Positions 13,922-25,800 of a DNA stretch of 64,000 bases are shown here, in pieces. Made by a program: the position numbers and the translations under genes. The number at the start of each line of letters is the position of its first letter. Positions within the stretch are counted from its first letter, which is position 1. The stretch is taken from NCBI GenBank assembly GCA_964036045.1, contig OZ038383.1:38053294-38117293 (forward strand), given 5' to 3'. The stretch comes from Eutreptiella sp. 'Long Island Sound 2002' (Eukaryota; Euglenozoa; Euglenophyceae; Eutreptiales; Eutreptiaceae). The notes beneath the pieces were generated by a model. It searched no databases. It saw only the letters and a program-made list of their open reading frames with translations, and was not told where the DNA came from.

Positions 13922-15453
13922 TTACTACACCCCTCTCCCCTTAAATCTAGCTAACAAGCAACAAGCAACAAGCAACAAGCAAGCAACAAGCACTTCTCCT
14001 TTCCGTTTTGGCCATTGCTCCGCCTCATCGCTCCCGGCTCTACTCTACTCTAGCCATCCTAGAGCCTAGGTGGTGGCCTTGCCAAATCCAAGTTTTCAGC
14101 CAAAAACTCACCGGTGGCGCCCCGGTCGGAGGCGCTAAGTCGGGAGGTGCCCTCCCAAAACTGCGCATTTTGTGCCCCAAAGCAGCCTTTTTTCGCCCAA
14201 AACAGCCCCCAAACCCGCGTGAAACGCCCAAACGAAAGGAAGCGGTGGCTACATCCCACGTGCGGCTTGACTTCACTGTGTCAAAGAGCCCTCTACTGCC
14301 CTTCAACTCCACGATATGTCCGCGAAACGGCCCAAAAAGGCGCCAAAAAGCCCCAAAATCTGCGCAATGTGCACCAACCCCCCGAAACCAAGCACGGGCC
14401 GTATCTTGGGCTACGTGGCTCAAAATCCAATTCCGAGGGCACCTAGTCCACCCGCAACCCCCCACTTTTTGTGGTTTCCAAGCCTCAGAATCGCCCAACG
14501 AGACGCCTAGACCCCTGAACCAGTGGTCACTTGGTGGAGCCGGAGGGCAGCCCGGCCCGCGCACGGCGGGGGCCACCAGTGGGTCCACCAGGGTCCCCAG
14601 GGCGAAAAAAATCATTTTTTCCAAAGTTGCTCCCAGACCACTTGGGATGCTCAAACAAGTGTTTTTAAGCCGTTTTGGGCTCGTTGTGGCGTGTTTTGGG
14701 CCATGGAAAATCCCAAAATGCCTTGAAAATGGGCCGTTTTGGGACCAAATATGGCTCAAAAATGGGTCAAAAACGTGTTTTCCCAAAAGTGATCTTGGAC
14801 CATTTGGGATGCTCAAACGAGTGCTTTTGGCCCATTTTGAGCCCGTGGTGGCGCGTTTTGGCCCCTGCAAAATCCCAAAATGCCTTGAAAATAAAATGCC
14901 TTGAAAATGGGCCGTTTTGGGACCAAAAATGGGGCAAAAATGGGTCAAAAACGCGTTTTTCCAAAAGTGATCCTGGACCATTTGGGATGCTCAAACAAGT
15001 GTTTTTAGCCCATTTTGATCCCGTGGTGACGTGTATTGGCCCATGGAAATCCCAATATGCCTTGAAAATGGGTCGTTTTAGGACCAAAAGTGCGTCAAAA
15101 ATGGGTCAAAAACGCATTTTTCCAAAAGTGACCCTGGACCATTTGGGATACTCGGACAAGTGTTTTTAGCCCATTATGAGCCCATTTGGACGGGTTTTGG
15201 CCCATGGAAATCCCAATATTCCTTGAAAAGGGGCCGTCGTGGGAGCAAAAATGGGTGAAATTGGTCAAAAACGCGTTTTTCCAAAAGTGATCCTGGACCA
15301 TTGGGGGAGCACAAACAAGTGTTTTGAGCCCATTTTGAGCCTGTTTTGGTCGAGTTTAGTGCCTTCCGCTACGTGTATGCACCAAGTTGTACCCTTGGCA
15401 CGTACCTTAGAGTGGAGCCACGTAGAGTATGGGAGAGGGGTGTAGATTAGAGG
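13922..15453 (+). mobile_element. U8: duplicate of U6
   Basis: Five-subrepeat form at exactly +2705 bp from U6, with no difference that I noticed. Confidence 0.93.
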
Positions 15454-15477
15454 ATATATATATATATATATATATAC

Positions 15478-15540
<63 letters not shown>
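15454..15540. repeat. (TA)n tract with embedded (CATA)4
   Basis: Partner of 12749-12835 with one CATA fewer and more TA, keeping the same total length. Confidence 0.97.
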
Positions 15541-15543
<3 letters not shown>

Positions 15544-16570
15544 CTACACCCCTCTCCCCTTAAATTTAGCTAACAAGCAACAACAAGCAACAACAAGCAC
15601 GTCACCATTCCGTTTTGGCCATTGCACCTTCCCAACGCCTCAGGGTTGACTCTACTTTAGCCATCCTAGAGCCTAGGTGGTGCCCTTGCAAAATCCAAGT
15701 TTTGAGCCAAAAAATCACCGGTGGCGGCCCGGGGCGGTGGCGCCAAGTTGGGAGGTGCCCTCTCAAATCTGCGCAGTTTTGGGCCAAAAACAGCCATTTT
15801 TCGCCCAAAACAGCCCTAGTAAGGGTTCAAAACAGCCAAACGAAGGCAAACGGCTGCTACACTCCACGTGGGGCTTGACTTTGTCGTGACCAAGGGGCCT
15901 TTGGTGCCTTCTAACTCCACGATATGTCCGAGAAACGGCCCCAAAAGGCGCCAAAAAGCCCCAAAAACTGCGCAATGTGCACCAGCACCCCGAAACCAAG
16001 AACGGGCCGTATCTTGGGCTACGGGGCTCAAAACCGAATTCCGAGGGCACCTAGTCCACCCGCAACCCCCCACTTTTTATGGTTTCCAAGCCTCAGAATC
16101 GCCCAACGAGACACGTAGACCCCCGTACCAGTGGTCACTTGGTGCAGCCGGAGGGCCGGCTAGCCCACGCACAGTGGGGGCCAACGGTGGGTCCACCAGG
16201 GTCCCCGGGGCGAAAAAAATGATTTTTTCCAAAGTTGTTCCTAGACCACTTGGGATGCTCAAACAAGTGTTTTTAGGCCGTTTTGAGCCCGTGGTGGCAC
16301 GTTTTGGGCCATGGAAAATCCCAAAATGCCTTGAAAATGGGCCGTTTTGGGACCAACAATGGGTCAAAAATGGGTCAAAAACGTGTTTTTACAAAAATGA
16401 TCGTGGACCATTTGGGATGCTCAAACAAGTGTTTTTAGCCCGTTTCGAGCCCGTTTTGACCGAGTTTAGCCCCTTCCACCACCTGTATGCACCACTTTGT
16501 GCCCTTCGCACGTACCTTAGAGCCGTGTGGTGGAGCCACCTGGAGTTGGGAGAGGGGTGTAGATTGGAGG
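15541..16570 (+). mobile_element. U9: duplicate of U7
   Basis: Two-subrepeat form at +2705 bp from U7. Confidence 0.93.
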
Positions 16571-16575
16571 ATATA

Positions 16576-16608
<33 letters not shown>

Positions 16609-16626
16609 TATATATATATATATATA
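16571..16626. repeat. Interrupted (TA)n tract, U9 to U10
   Basis: Third copy of the tract seen at 11161 and 13866. Confidence 0.97.
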
Positions 16627-17829
16627 TTACTACACCCCTCTCCCCTTAAATCTAGCTAACAAGCAACAAGCAACAAGCAACAAGCAAGCAACAAGCACTT
16701 CTCCTTTCCGTTTTGGCCATTGCTCCGCCTCATCGCTCCCGGCTCTACTCTACTCTAGCCATCCTAGAGCCTAGGTGGTGGCCTTGCCAAATCCAAGTTT
16801 TCAGCCAAAAACTCACCGGTGGCGCCCCGGTCGGAGGCGCTAAGTCGGGAGGTGCCCTCCCAAAACTGCGCATTTTGTGCCCCAAAGCAGCCTTTTTTCG
16901 CCCAAAACAGCCCCCAAACCCGCGTGAAACGCCCAAACGAAAGGAAGCGGTGGCTACATCCCACGTGCGGCTTGACTTCACTGTGTCAAAGAGCCCTCTA
17001 CTGCCCTTCAACTCCACGATATGTCCGCGAAACGGCCCAAAAAGGCGCCAAAAAGCCCCAAAATCTGCGCAATGTGCACCAACCCCCCGAAACCAAGCAC
17101 GGGCCGTATCTTGGGCTACGTGGCTCAAAATCCAATTCCGAGGGCACCTAGTCCACCCGCAACCCCCCACTTTTTGTGGTTTCCAAGCCTCAGAATCGCC
17201 CAACGAGACGCCTAGACCCCTGAACCAGTGGTCACTTGGTGCAGCCGGAGGGCCGGCCAGCCCACGCACAGTGGGGGCCAACGGTGGGTCCACCAGGGTC
17301 CCCAGGGCGAAAAAAATGATTTTTTCCAAAGTTGTTCCTAGACCACTTGGGATGCTCAAACAAGTGTTTTTAGGCCGTTTTGAGCCCGTGGTGGCGCGTT
17401 TTGGGCCATGGAAAATCCCAAAATGCCTTGGAAATGGGCCGTTGTGGGACCAAAAATGGGTCCAAAATGGGTCAAAAACCCGTTTTTCCAAAAATGATCC
17501 TGGACCATTCGGGATTCTCAAATCAGTGGTTTTAGCCCATTTTGAGCCCGTGGCGACGGAGTTTGGCTCATGGAAAATCCCAAAATGCCTTGAAAATGGG
17601 CCGTTTTGGGACCAAAAATGGGTCAAAAATGGGTCAAAAACGCGTTTTTCCAAAAGTGATCCTAGACCATTTGGGATGCTCAAACAAGTGTTTTTAGCCC
17701 ATTTTGAGCCCGTTTTGACCGAGTTTAGCCCCTTCCACCACATGTATGTACCACTTTGTGCCCTTCGCACGTACCTTGGAGCCGTGTGGTGGAGCCACCT
17801 AGAGTTGGGAGAGGGGTGTAGATTAGAGG
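16627..17829 (+). mobile_element. U10: chimeric U element
   Basis: The first 614 bp match U6 and U8. After about 17240 it changes to a different subtype with three subrepeats (anchors near 17352, 17514, 17668). The change coincides with the end of the tandem amplification, so U10 records the exchange junction. Confidence 0.92.
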
Positions 17830-17833
17830 ATAT

Positions 17834-17872
<39 letters not shown>
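17830..17872. repeat. (TA)n tract after U10
   Basis: AT repeat with one AA interruption, leading into a lone poly-G terminus. Confidence 0.95.
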
Positions 17873-17875
<3 letters not shown>

Positions 17876-17904
17876 TGTTATCGTGGGGGGGGGGGGGGGC
17901 AACT
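17873..17904 (+). mobile_element. Solo terminus of a poly-G-ended element
   Basis: GGCTGTTATCGT, a run of 15 or more G, then GCAACT, with TA repeats on both sides. It equals the first 30-odd bases of the element at 29059-29908. The rest of the element is absent. Confidence 0.75.
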
Positions 17905-17915
17905 ATATATATATA

Positions 17916-17947
<32 letters not shown>
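17905..17947. repeat. (TA)n tract at 5' edge of left retrotransposon copy
   Basis: TA repeat with GTG interruption, ending exactly where the truncated retrotransposon copy starts. Confidence 0.95.
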
Positions 17948-20587
17948 GGACGCGTGCTGCGATGTATGGCAGGACCTGTGGTCGCAGTGTTGTGATGGTA
18001 GCCGCGTTCCATCGCGGTCTGTGCTTCCGCAGCGATGCCACGGGTGCGGGGAAACGGTGTCAGTTTGGGTTCATCAGTGTGCCTCCGTCCCGCTGTGCGG
18101 GACATGTAAGGAGCGTGCCGATAGGGGGTGGCCTAAGGCGAGGTGGGCACTGCGGCACTCTGGACAGATGTCCTCAAGTGCCTGGAAGACTATCCAGGAT
18201 GGCCTGAAGAGCGTCCGAGTGGAAGGGGTACGGTGCCCTGGAGCGCCGTCTGCGGCCCTGCCCCTGATGCTGTGGTGGGCGGCTCTGGAGGGCGACTCAC
18301 GGATACTCTGGTTGTGGCATCGCGGAGGAAATGGTGACGGCGTGGTGGAGGCCGGGGGTGCAGATTGATGGGGTTGGGAATTGTGGGTGCACCAGCTACC
18401 GTCCCTACGCTGGACGCAGCGGAGGGGGTAGCGCCTGAGAAGCAGTGCCTTCGCGGCCTGATTGTGCGGTACTGGCAGGCGGCGTATGACGGCCAACGCG
18501 ATGTGACAGGTCGTGCCGGCCTGATGGTGAGCCGTACTGCCCCCGTGCATGAGGGTCGGACAAAGATGCTTCACCCGCCTGCCCCGGGTCGCCGCATACA
18601 ACAGTGAGGTGTCATGGGTCGTCCCGGCCAGGGTAATAAGGCCCAAACCCCTGTAGGGTATTCCCATGGCACCAGGGTCTCTACTGGCGGCCCGGCTACG
18701 GCAGTATTGGGAGTGGTTGCTCGGGATACACCGGGGGTGCACGGAGTTGTCTGGGGGTTACAGCGTTGCGGCGCCCCCTGGGAGTGTTACACGGGGTTGC
18801 GGGGTCAGCCTGCAGGCCCCGGGAGTGGCGACGAGGCGAAGATGTGTGCGTGGAAGGATATGACAGTGGGGTCGTCAGGGGGACAGTATGGCGGGCGTCG
18901 TGGAGACGGCGTGGCAGCCTGGGAGGAGCACTCACGGGGGGCACGTGAAGTTCCAGGTGACGGCGTACTGGAGTCTTGGGGGTAAACGCGGCGGTACTGG
19001 GATCCGTACGGTGGGGGTACGCGGCGGTACTGGGGAACCGTACAGTGGGGGAGCAGCGGGGAAGTTCCAGATGACGGTGTACTGGCGTCGTGGGGGTATA
19101 CGCGGCGGTACTGGGGACCGTATGGTGAGGGTACGCGGCGGTACTGGAGGGCCGCACAGTGGGGGCGCTACGGGGTTGCATGGCGGTACTGGGGTGTCCC
19201 CCTGACCCCTCTAACAACTCAGGGGGAGCGCGGGGGCATCCCCTGGCCCCGTTAACAAACTAGAGGGACCGTGCCTGCGGGCATGTACATAGTCTAACCT
19301 CTGACCATGGCCTTGTGGTTGCGGTGGTGCGTGTCGTGGCGGCTCGCAGGTGGCGTCGGCGTGGCAACGGCGGTACTGCGTGGCGTCGTAGCGAAGAGTA
19401 TGCAGTCGCCTCACCACAGTAACGGCTTACCCCTGGGGGGCGCCAGTCCGGTCGGCTAGAGGCGAGGAGGGCAGAGGAGCGGCATGCTGAGTGGTCCGGG
19501 GGGTGACGCGCGGGCCAATGCTATAAGTAGGCTCGCCACGTCGTCGGTGGGGGCCGAACCTGCGGCCTGGCCGCTGCTGTGGCGGAAGAGGCGCAACCAC
19601 GGAAGCTGGCCAATCAGTGCAGGTAAGGGTCAAGGGTAGGCGCCAGGGCAATGTATGTGGGCCAGATGAGGTGCACCTGGTTACCACGGCCCGGGGCGAG
19701 CCTCTGGTGGGTACCCCTACAGGGGGTCGATAACCAAGCTACGGCACCCACCAGCCCGAATCCCAGCCAGCGATATTCACGGGTTGCGCCACTCCCGTCG
19801 CGTAGCGGCCGGCGTCCCCCCCTGTAGACCCTCAAGATATATTATATGTGGGCTACGTCGAAGCAGATTGGGCGCTGGCCCCTGACATGCAGTGCCGGCA
19901 TGGTATATATCTGGGGTGTGGGAGCAGCTCAGGGCCACGGGGACGTGGAATTGGTACCGTGCTTCTGTACTATACTAGGGGACTGGTGCGGTGGGACGGT
20001 GGCGTACATTGTGGAGACATGGGGGCGATGAAAGCTGAGGGCCAGGCTAGGCTGGAGCCTCCCAGAAATCCTGGCTATGAACATACGGGCTATTGCGTGC
20101 TGGCAGAGGGATACGTGGAGTCAGGGGTGGTGGGCAGTTTCGAGGACGCAGACGGCAATGGATTCCATGGGGTCATGAGTGATGGATGTCTCCACGGTGG
20201 CGGGGGTACGCGAACGACGGAGGGTCAGCTCTCGCTTCGCCGCATGCGTGCTGCTTTGTTCCTTGGTTGCCGCTTTGCGACGGACAGAGATGCCCTTGCT
20301 TTCTGCTTGTTGCGATGCTGCTGCGCTGCTTTGCCTTGCCCCCTTACCCCCGGCGAACAAACGGGCCAGCGTCCGTCGCCGTTGCTAATGCTAACGCTTT
20401 GCAGTTGCCACTGCCCCCAAAGCCTGGTTGACCGGTATCCCCGGTCCTCTGGGTCCTCCGTCATGCTGTGGGCCACCTCAGGCAGCCCTGGGACCCACGG
20501 GATCGAGCGAGGCAGGAACCACTCGTCGGCGCGAGATGCCCGGTAACTCCAGTAGACGGCATGATAAGTGGTTATGACTATGACTAT

Positions 20588-20591
<4 letters not shown>
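17948..20591 (+). mobile_element. Non-LTR retrotransposon, left copy, 5' truncated
   Basis: About 2.64 kb, transcribed left to right. It holds the last 140 codons of the polyprotein and the whole long 3' UTR, ending in ATGACTATGACTATGAC and then (TA)n. It matches the right copy (20651-27770) in inverted orientation over its full length with moderate divergence and indels. Both ends touch TA repeats. Confidence 0.9.
17950..18368 (+). pseudogene. C-terminal fragment of non-LTR polyprotein
   Basis: Open frame with no N-terminus. It carries a Cys/His cluster (CHGCGE, then WVHQC and PLCGTC) like a zinc-binding module, followed by a basic and Trp-rich tail ending GGNGDGVVEAGGAD and a TGA. Unlike the right copy, this one keeps the frame through the Cys cluster, so it shows the true C-terminus of the family. 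It is not a functional gene because everything upstream is missing. Confidence 0.85.

Positions 20592-20650
<59 letters not shown>
20592..20650. repeat. (TA)n tract at the centre of the palindrome
   Basis: About 59 bp of TA between the two 3' ends. The left copy joins it after GACTATGAC, the right copy after GACTATGCC read on its own strand. Confidence 0.97.
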
Positions 20651-20652
<2 letters not shown>

Positions 20653-22094
20653 CATAGTCATAGTCATAGTCATAACCACTTATCATGCCGTCTACTGGAG
20701 TTACCGGGCATCTCGCGCCGACAGGTGGTTCCTGCCTCGCTCAATCCCGTGGGTCCCAGGGCTGCCTGAGGTGGCCCAAGGCATGACGGAGGACCCAGAG
20801 GACCGGGGATACCGGTCGACCAGGCTTTGGGGGCAGTGGCATCTGCAAAGCTTTAGCATTAGCAACTACGACGGACGCTGGCCCGTTTGTTCGCCGGGGG
20901 TATGGGGGCAAGGCACAGCAACGCAGCAGCAACGCAACAAGCAGAAAGCAAGGGCTTCTCCGTCCATCGCAAAGCGGCAACCAAGGAACAAAGCAGCACG
21001 CATGCGGCGAAGCAAGAGCGGACTCTCCGTTGTTCGCGTACCCCCTCCACCGTGGTGACGTCCACTACCCGTGACCCCACGTAGTCCTTTGCCCGCACCG
21101 TACACGTAAATGCCCACCACCCCTGACTCCACGTACCCCTCTGCCAGCACGCAATGACCCGTATATGCTTAGCCAGGATTTCTGGGAGGCTCCAGCCTAG
21201 CCTGGCCCTCAGCTTTCATCGCCCCCATGTCCCCACAATGTACGCCGCCGACCCACCACATCAGTCCCCTAGTAAAGTACAGAAACACTGCATCAACTCC
21301 ACGTCCCCGAGGCCCTGAGCTGCACCCACACCCCAGATATATACCATGCCGGCATTCCATGTCGGGGGCCAGTACCCAATCAGCTTCGAGGCATCCACTT
21401 GCCCACGTATAATATAACTTGAGGGTCTGCAGGGGGGACGCCGGCCGCTACGCGACGGGAGTGGCGCAACCCGTGAATATCGCTGGCTGGGACTCGGGCT
21501 GGTGGGTGCCGTAGCTTGGTTATTGACCCCCTGCAGGGGTACCCACCAGAGGCTCGCCCCGGGCTGTGGTAACCAGGTGCACCTCATCTGGCCCACATAC
21601 GTTGCCCTGGCGCCTACCCTTGACCCTTACCTGCACTGATTGGCCAGCTCCCGTGGTTGCGCCACCCCCGCCACAGCAGCGGCCAGGCCGCAGGTTCGGC
21701 CTCCACCGACGACGTGGCGAGCCCACTTATAGCATTGGCCCACGCGTCACCCCCCGGACCACTCAGCATGCCGCTCCTCCTCTCTCCCCGCCTCTAGCCG
21801 ACCGGACGGGCGCCCCCCAGGAGTAAGTCGCTACAATGGTGAGGCAACCGCATACTCTCCGCTACGACGCCGCGCAGTACCGCTGTTGCCACGCCGACGC
21901 CACCTGCGAGCCGCCACCACACGCACCACCGCAACCGCAAGGCCATGGTCAGAGGTTAGACTATGTACATGCCCGCAGGCACGGTCCCTCTAGTTTGTTA
22001 ACGGGGCCAGGGGATGCCCCGACGCGCCCCCTGAGTTGTTAGAGGGGTCAGGGGGACACCCCAGTACCGCCATGCAACCCCGTAGCGCCCCCAC

Positions 22095-22255
22095 AGTACG
22101 GTTCTCCAGTACCGCCGCGTACTCCCACCATACGGTCCCCAGTACCGCCGCGTACTCCCACCATACGGTCCCCAGTACCGCCGCGTACTCCCACCATACG
22201 GTCCCCAGTACCGCCGCGTACTCCCACCATACGGTCCCCAGTACCGCCGCGCATA
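22095..22255 (-). repeat. 33-bp minisatellite in the retrotransposon 3' UTR
   Basis: CCAGTACCGCCGCGTACTCC plus CACCATACGGTC repeats about four times almost perfectly. The left copy has a looser, more diverged set at 19000-19160, so the array expanded after the copies separated. Confidence 0.85.
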
Positions 22256-22897
22256 CCCCCACGACGCCAGTACACCGTCATCTTGAACTCCGCGTACCCC
22301 TCGTGAGTGCTCCTCCCAGACCGCCATGCCGTCTCAAGTACGCCCGCCATACGATTCACCTGACGACCACGCCGTCACATTCCTCTACGCACACATCATC
22401 GCTGCGTCGCCGCTCCCGGGGTCTGCAGGCTGTCCCCGCAACCCCGTGTTACACTCCCTGGGGGTGCCGCAACGCATGCACCGTAGCGCCGGCAACAACG
22501 TCGCCCGCCCCCACACAAAACCGTGCACCCCCGGTGTATCCCGAGCAACGACCCCCAGCACTGCCGTAGCCAGGCCGCCAGTAGAGACCCCGGTGCCACG
22601 AGAATACCCTAAGGGGGTTTGGTCCTTATTACCCTGGTCGGAACGACCCATGACATCTCACTGTTGTATGCGGCGACCCGGGGCAGGCGGGTGAAGCATC
22701 CCTGTCCGACCCTCATGCACGGGGGCAGAACGGCTCACCATCAGGCCGGCACGACCTGTCACATCGCGTTGGCCGTCATACTCCGCCTGCCAGAACCGCA
22801 CAATCAGGCCATGAGGGCACTGCTTCTCAGGCGCCACCCCCTCCGCTGCGTCCAGCGTGGGGACGGTGGCAGGTGCACCCACATTTCCCATACCCTG

Positions 22898-25800
22898 TCA
22901 ATCTGCGTTACCCCCGGCCCCCACCACGTCATCACCATTTCCTCTGTGATGCCACAACCAGAGTACCCGGGAGTCGCCCTCCAAGGCCGCCCACCATAGC
23001 AGCAGGGGAAGGGCTGCCGACGGCGCATCGGGGCACCGTACCCCTTCCACTCGGACGCCCTTCAGGTCACTCTGGATTGTCCTCCAGGCACTCGAGGACA
23101 TATGCCCTGAGTGCCGCAGTGCCCACCTTGCCTTAGGCCACCCCTCTCCACATGCTCTCCACATGTCCCGCATAGAGGGGCGGAGGCACACTGATGAACC
23201 CAAACCGACGCCGTCTCCCCGCACCCGTGGCATCGCTGCGGAAGCACAGATCGTGACGGAACGCAGCTACCATCACAACACTGCGACCACAGGTCATGCC
23301 AAACATCGCAGCACGCTTCTTGGTGACCGAGCAAAGCACCTGCCAGCGCGCGTGCCGTGGCACAACTGAGCAGGCTGCGCCTCGAATCCTCCCACGTAGA
23401 CACCGGGCGGGGTATCGGTCGCCCGTCGGACAGCATTGGCAAGCTCTCAAGCAGCCGGGGCAAGCGCGCAACTTTGGGGCTGCGTGTGCCATGCGTCAGG
23501 AGCTGCCAACCATAGTCCCGCAAGACCTCCCCGATGACATCGACCCCGTCTCGTCCCGGGCCCCCGGCGGACGCGAGAACTAAGCGTTGTCCTCCCGCCC
23601 GTGCCTCAACGACCGCCTCGAGGCCTAGGGTGTCAGGGGTGTGTCGGGCATCAGCAGCCACGTGTTCGTCCCCTTCTGGCAGGGAGGACATGGCTTCCGT
23701 GACGTGGCCCTGCGCGTCGTCGCCCTGTACCCGTGCCAGCTGCTTGGAGCCCACCAACACCGCCATGGACCGCCGCCCCGTGACCGCCGGTATGGCTCGC
23801 CGCAGCTGCCGGTCATACAGCCACAACGTCCCCACGTCAAGCACGACTGCTACCGCCAGGACTGGGAGACCGCACAGAGGATGCTGAAAGACTGGCAGCA
23901 CCTCGCGAGGCCACCCCATGACGTTCCCTACAGCCGGATGGTTGGAGTACACTTGGAGCCAGGGATCATTCTGGCCGTCAGGGTCTCTCACCATGGTACC
24001 ACGCACTGTGGCCCACAATTGCGCGGACACCACGCGGGACCACTCCCTCAATGCCGGGATGTCCCGAGCTACCAAGGAACCGATCCACTGGCTGAAGGCT
24101 TGCGCCACCGCCGCCATCCAGTGAGGGAACAAGGACATGGCTTCCTCGTGCGCGATGTACGACCGTGGCACCAGCAGCGCGTGTAGCGGTGCCCTCTGAA
24201 AGGTCGCTTGCAGGTCGCAAGGGAGGCCGGCAAACGGGTTCCACGGCGGTCGCCGTTGGATTCTCCCTGCCGGCGGGCAGAAGGGCGTGTCACCTCGCAG
24301 GAACGCGTATACCGCCCTCCTCCGATCTTGCATCGGTAGCTGCATGATCTGGGCGAGCCGATGGTTCCTGCGGGCATACACATCTTCCCCAACTTGGACC
24401 ATGTCCTCCATAAAGAGCTTGGCCTTCGCTGGGCCCCGGGACGACGCCGCCCGCACTGCCGCGAACAGCCGCTTCAGGTCCCCGGGGACGACACCCGCCA
24501 TCAAGGATTCCGTCCACCTGCAGCCGTGCTCCCTCCACGCCACGAACTCCACCGCCCTGTCCGTCAGGGGTAGCTCCGCTGTGAACTCCTCCACACGCCT
24601 GCACAGAAGCCCCGCCACCTCCTCGTCCCGCGCACACAGCAAGCGCATATGGCCAATGTCCTCTTCCGGTCCCCCACAGAAGATACAGGGGTGGGCCGGT
24701 ATTGCCACACGCGTGAGCTTCTGCCTCCATCGTCGCATGACCTGCATGGTGGGCAAGCGACCGTCACGTGCCCGCAGCATATTCCTGTGCGTGGGGCCGT
24801 GGTGGAAAGCTCCCAGGGGTACCGCCTCACAGGCGCCAGCCAGTGGCGTGTGGGCCCTGGTGCGCGCCGCAAGCGAGCGCCACTCCATCTCCCGGACGTG
24901 CTGAAGGGCTTGCATGGACGGCACACGCGGCTCGAGCTCTCCATCATCCCTCGGCACCAACAGGATGGCATGCTCCTTCGGCAGAACGAGATGAACAGGC
25001 GGGGCCATGGCACGGGCCGCGGCAGAGTCCGGCGCTTCAAGCGGGACTGCCGCCAAGTGCGAGCTCTGCCTCACCACCCAGTGGTGTGGCCCCCCAACTC
25101 GGCGGGGCAGTCGCCGCAGCCCCTCCACTATCCAGTTCAGCGCGTGCTGGTTGACCAGATGTGATGTCGGCCCCTTGATGCCACGGTACAGGGCCTCCTG
25201 TGCCCTGCAGAGATGTGCTCCTATGATGGACGCGTCCACCACGTGTACCGTGCACGCTGACGGGGGCGTGCGCAACAGGTACGCCGCCGCGCCGATGATC
25301 TCCGCCTCCGGGACCGTGCCGTAGATGGCACCCGTCCACGTGGGGCTCCCATGGGTGGCCACCGCCACGTTGGTGGCGTTGTCTCCCTGGGGCGATGCGT
25401 CAGACGACGTGACTTTGGTCGCCACCGGCACCCAGCAGTACCGGTGGGGTTCCAGCCATGCCACGTCGGAGTGGGGGCTCTGCACGACTCTTCCAAGGGA
25501 CGCCGCGCTGGAGGCTGTGAGCTCCGGGGACAGGACTATCTTCGGTCGATATACCGCATGTGGTCTCCACGCCACGTCACATCCGCAGACTGACTTGATG
25601 GCGTCAAGGGCCGTGGTATACTCCGCCCCCCAAACCGTTGCGGAGCAGGAGGGCTGGTACACCACCACAGATCCCTGTTCCACCGCGCCGCCATCACGCA
25701 ACGACGTGACGGCGACGTGCGGGTCGTGCGGCACGTTGGACATCCGAACCACTTCCGGGACCGAGCACTCATCAGGATCCGGGACAGGGCCAGCTGGCAG

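Larger units (their letters stand above)
17948..23320. repeat. Large inverted repeat, about 2.6-kb arms
   Basis: The left arm (17948-20591) and right arm (20651-23320) are the 3' parts of two retrotransposon copies meeting tail to tail around one (TA)n tract. The innermost palindrome is near-perfect, for example AAGTGGTTATGACTATGAC and its reverse complement on either side. Confidence 0.9.

Noticed and set aside
16713-17948. Long ORFs over U elements on both strands, up to 411 codons
   Set aside because: Open on both strands at once, run into Ile-Tyr repeats encoded by (TA)n, and shared by non-coding copies; chance openings in stop-poor repeats.
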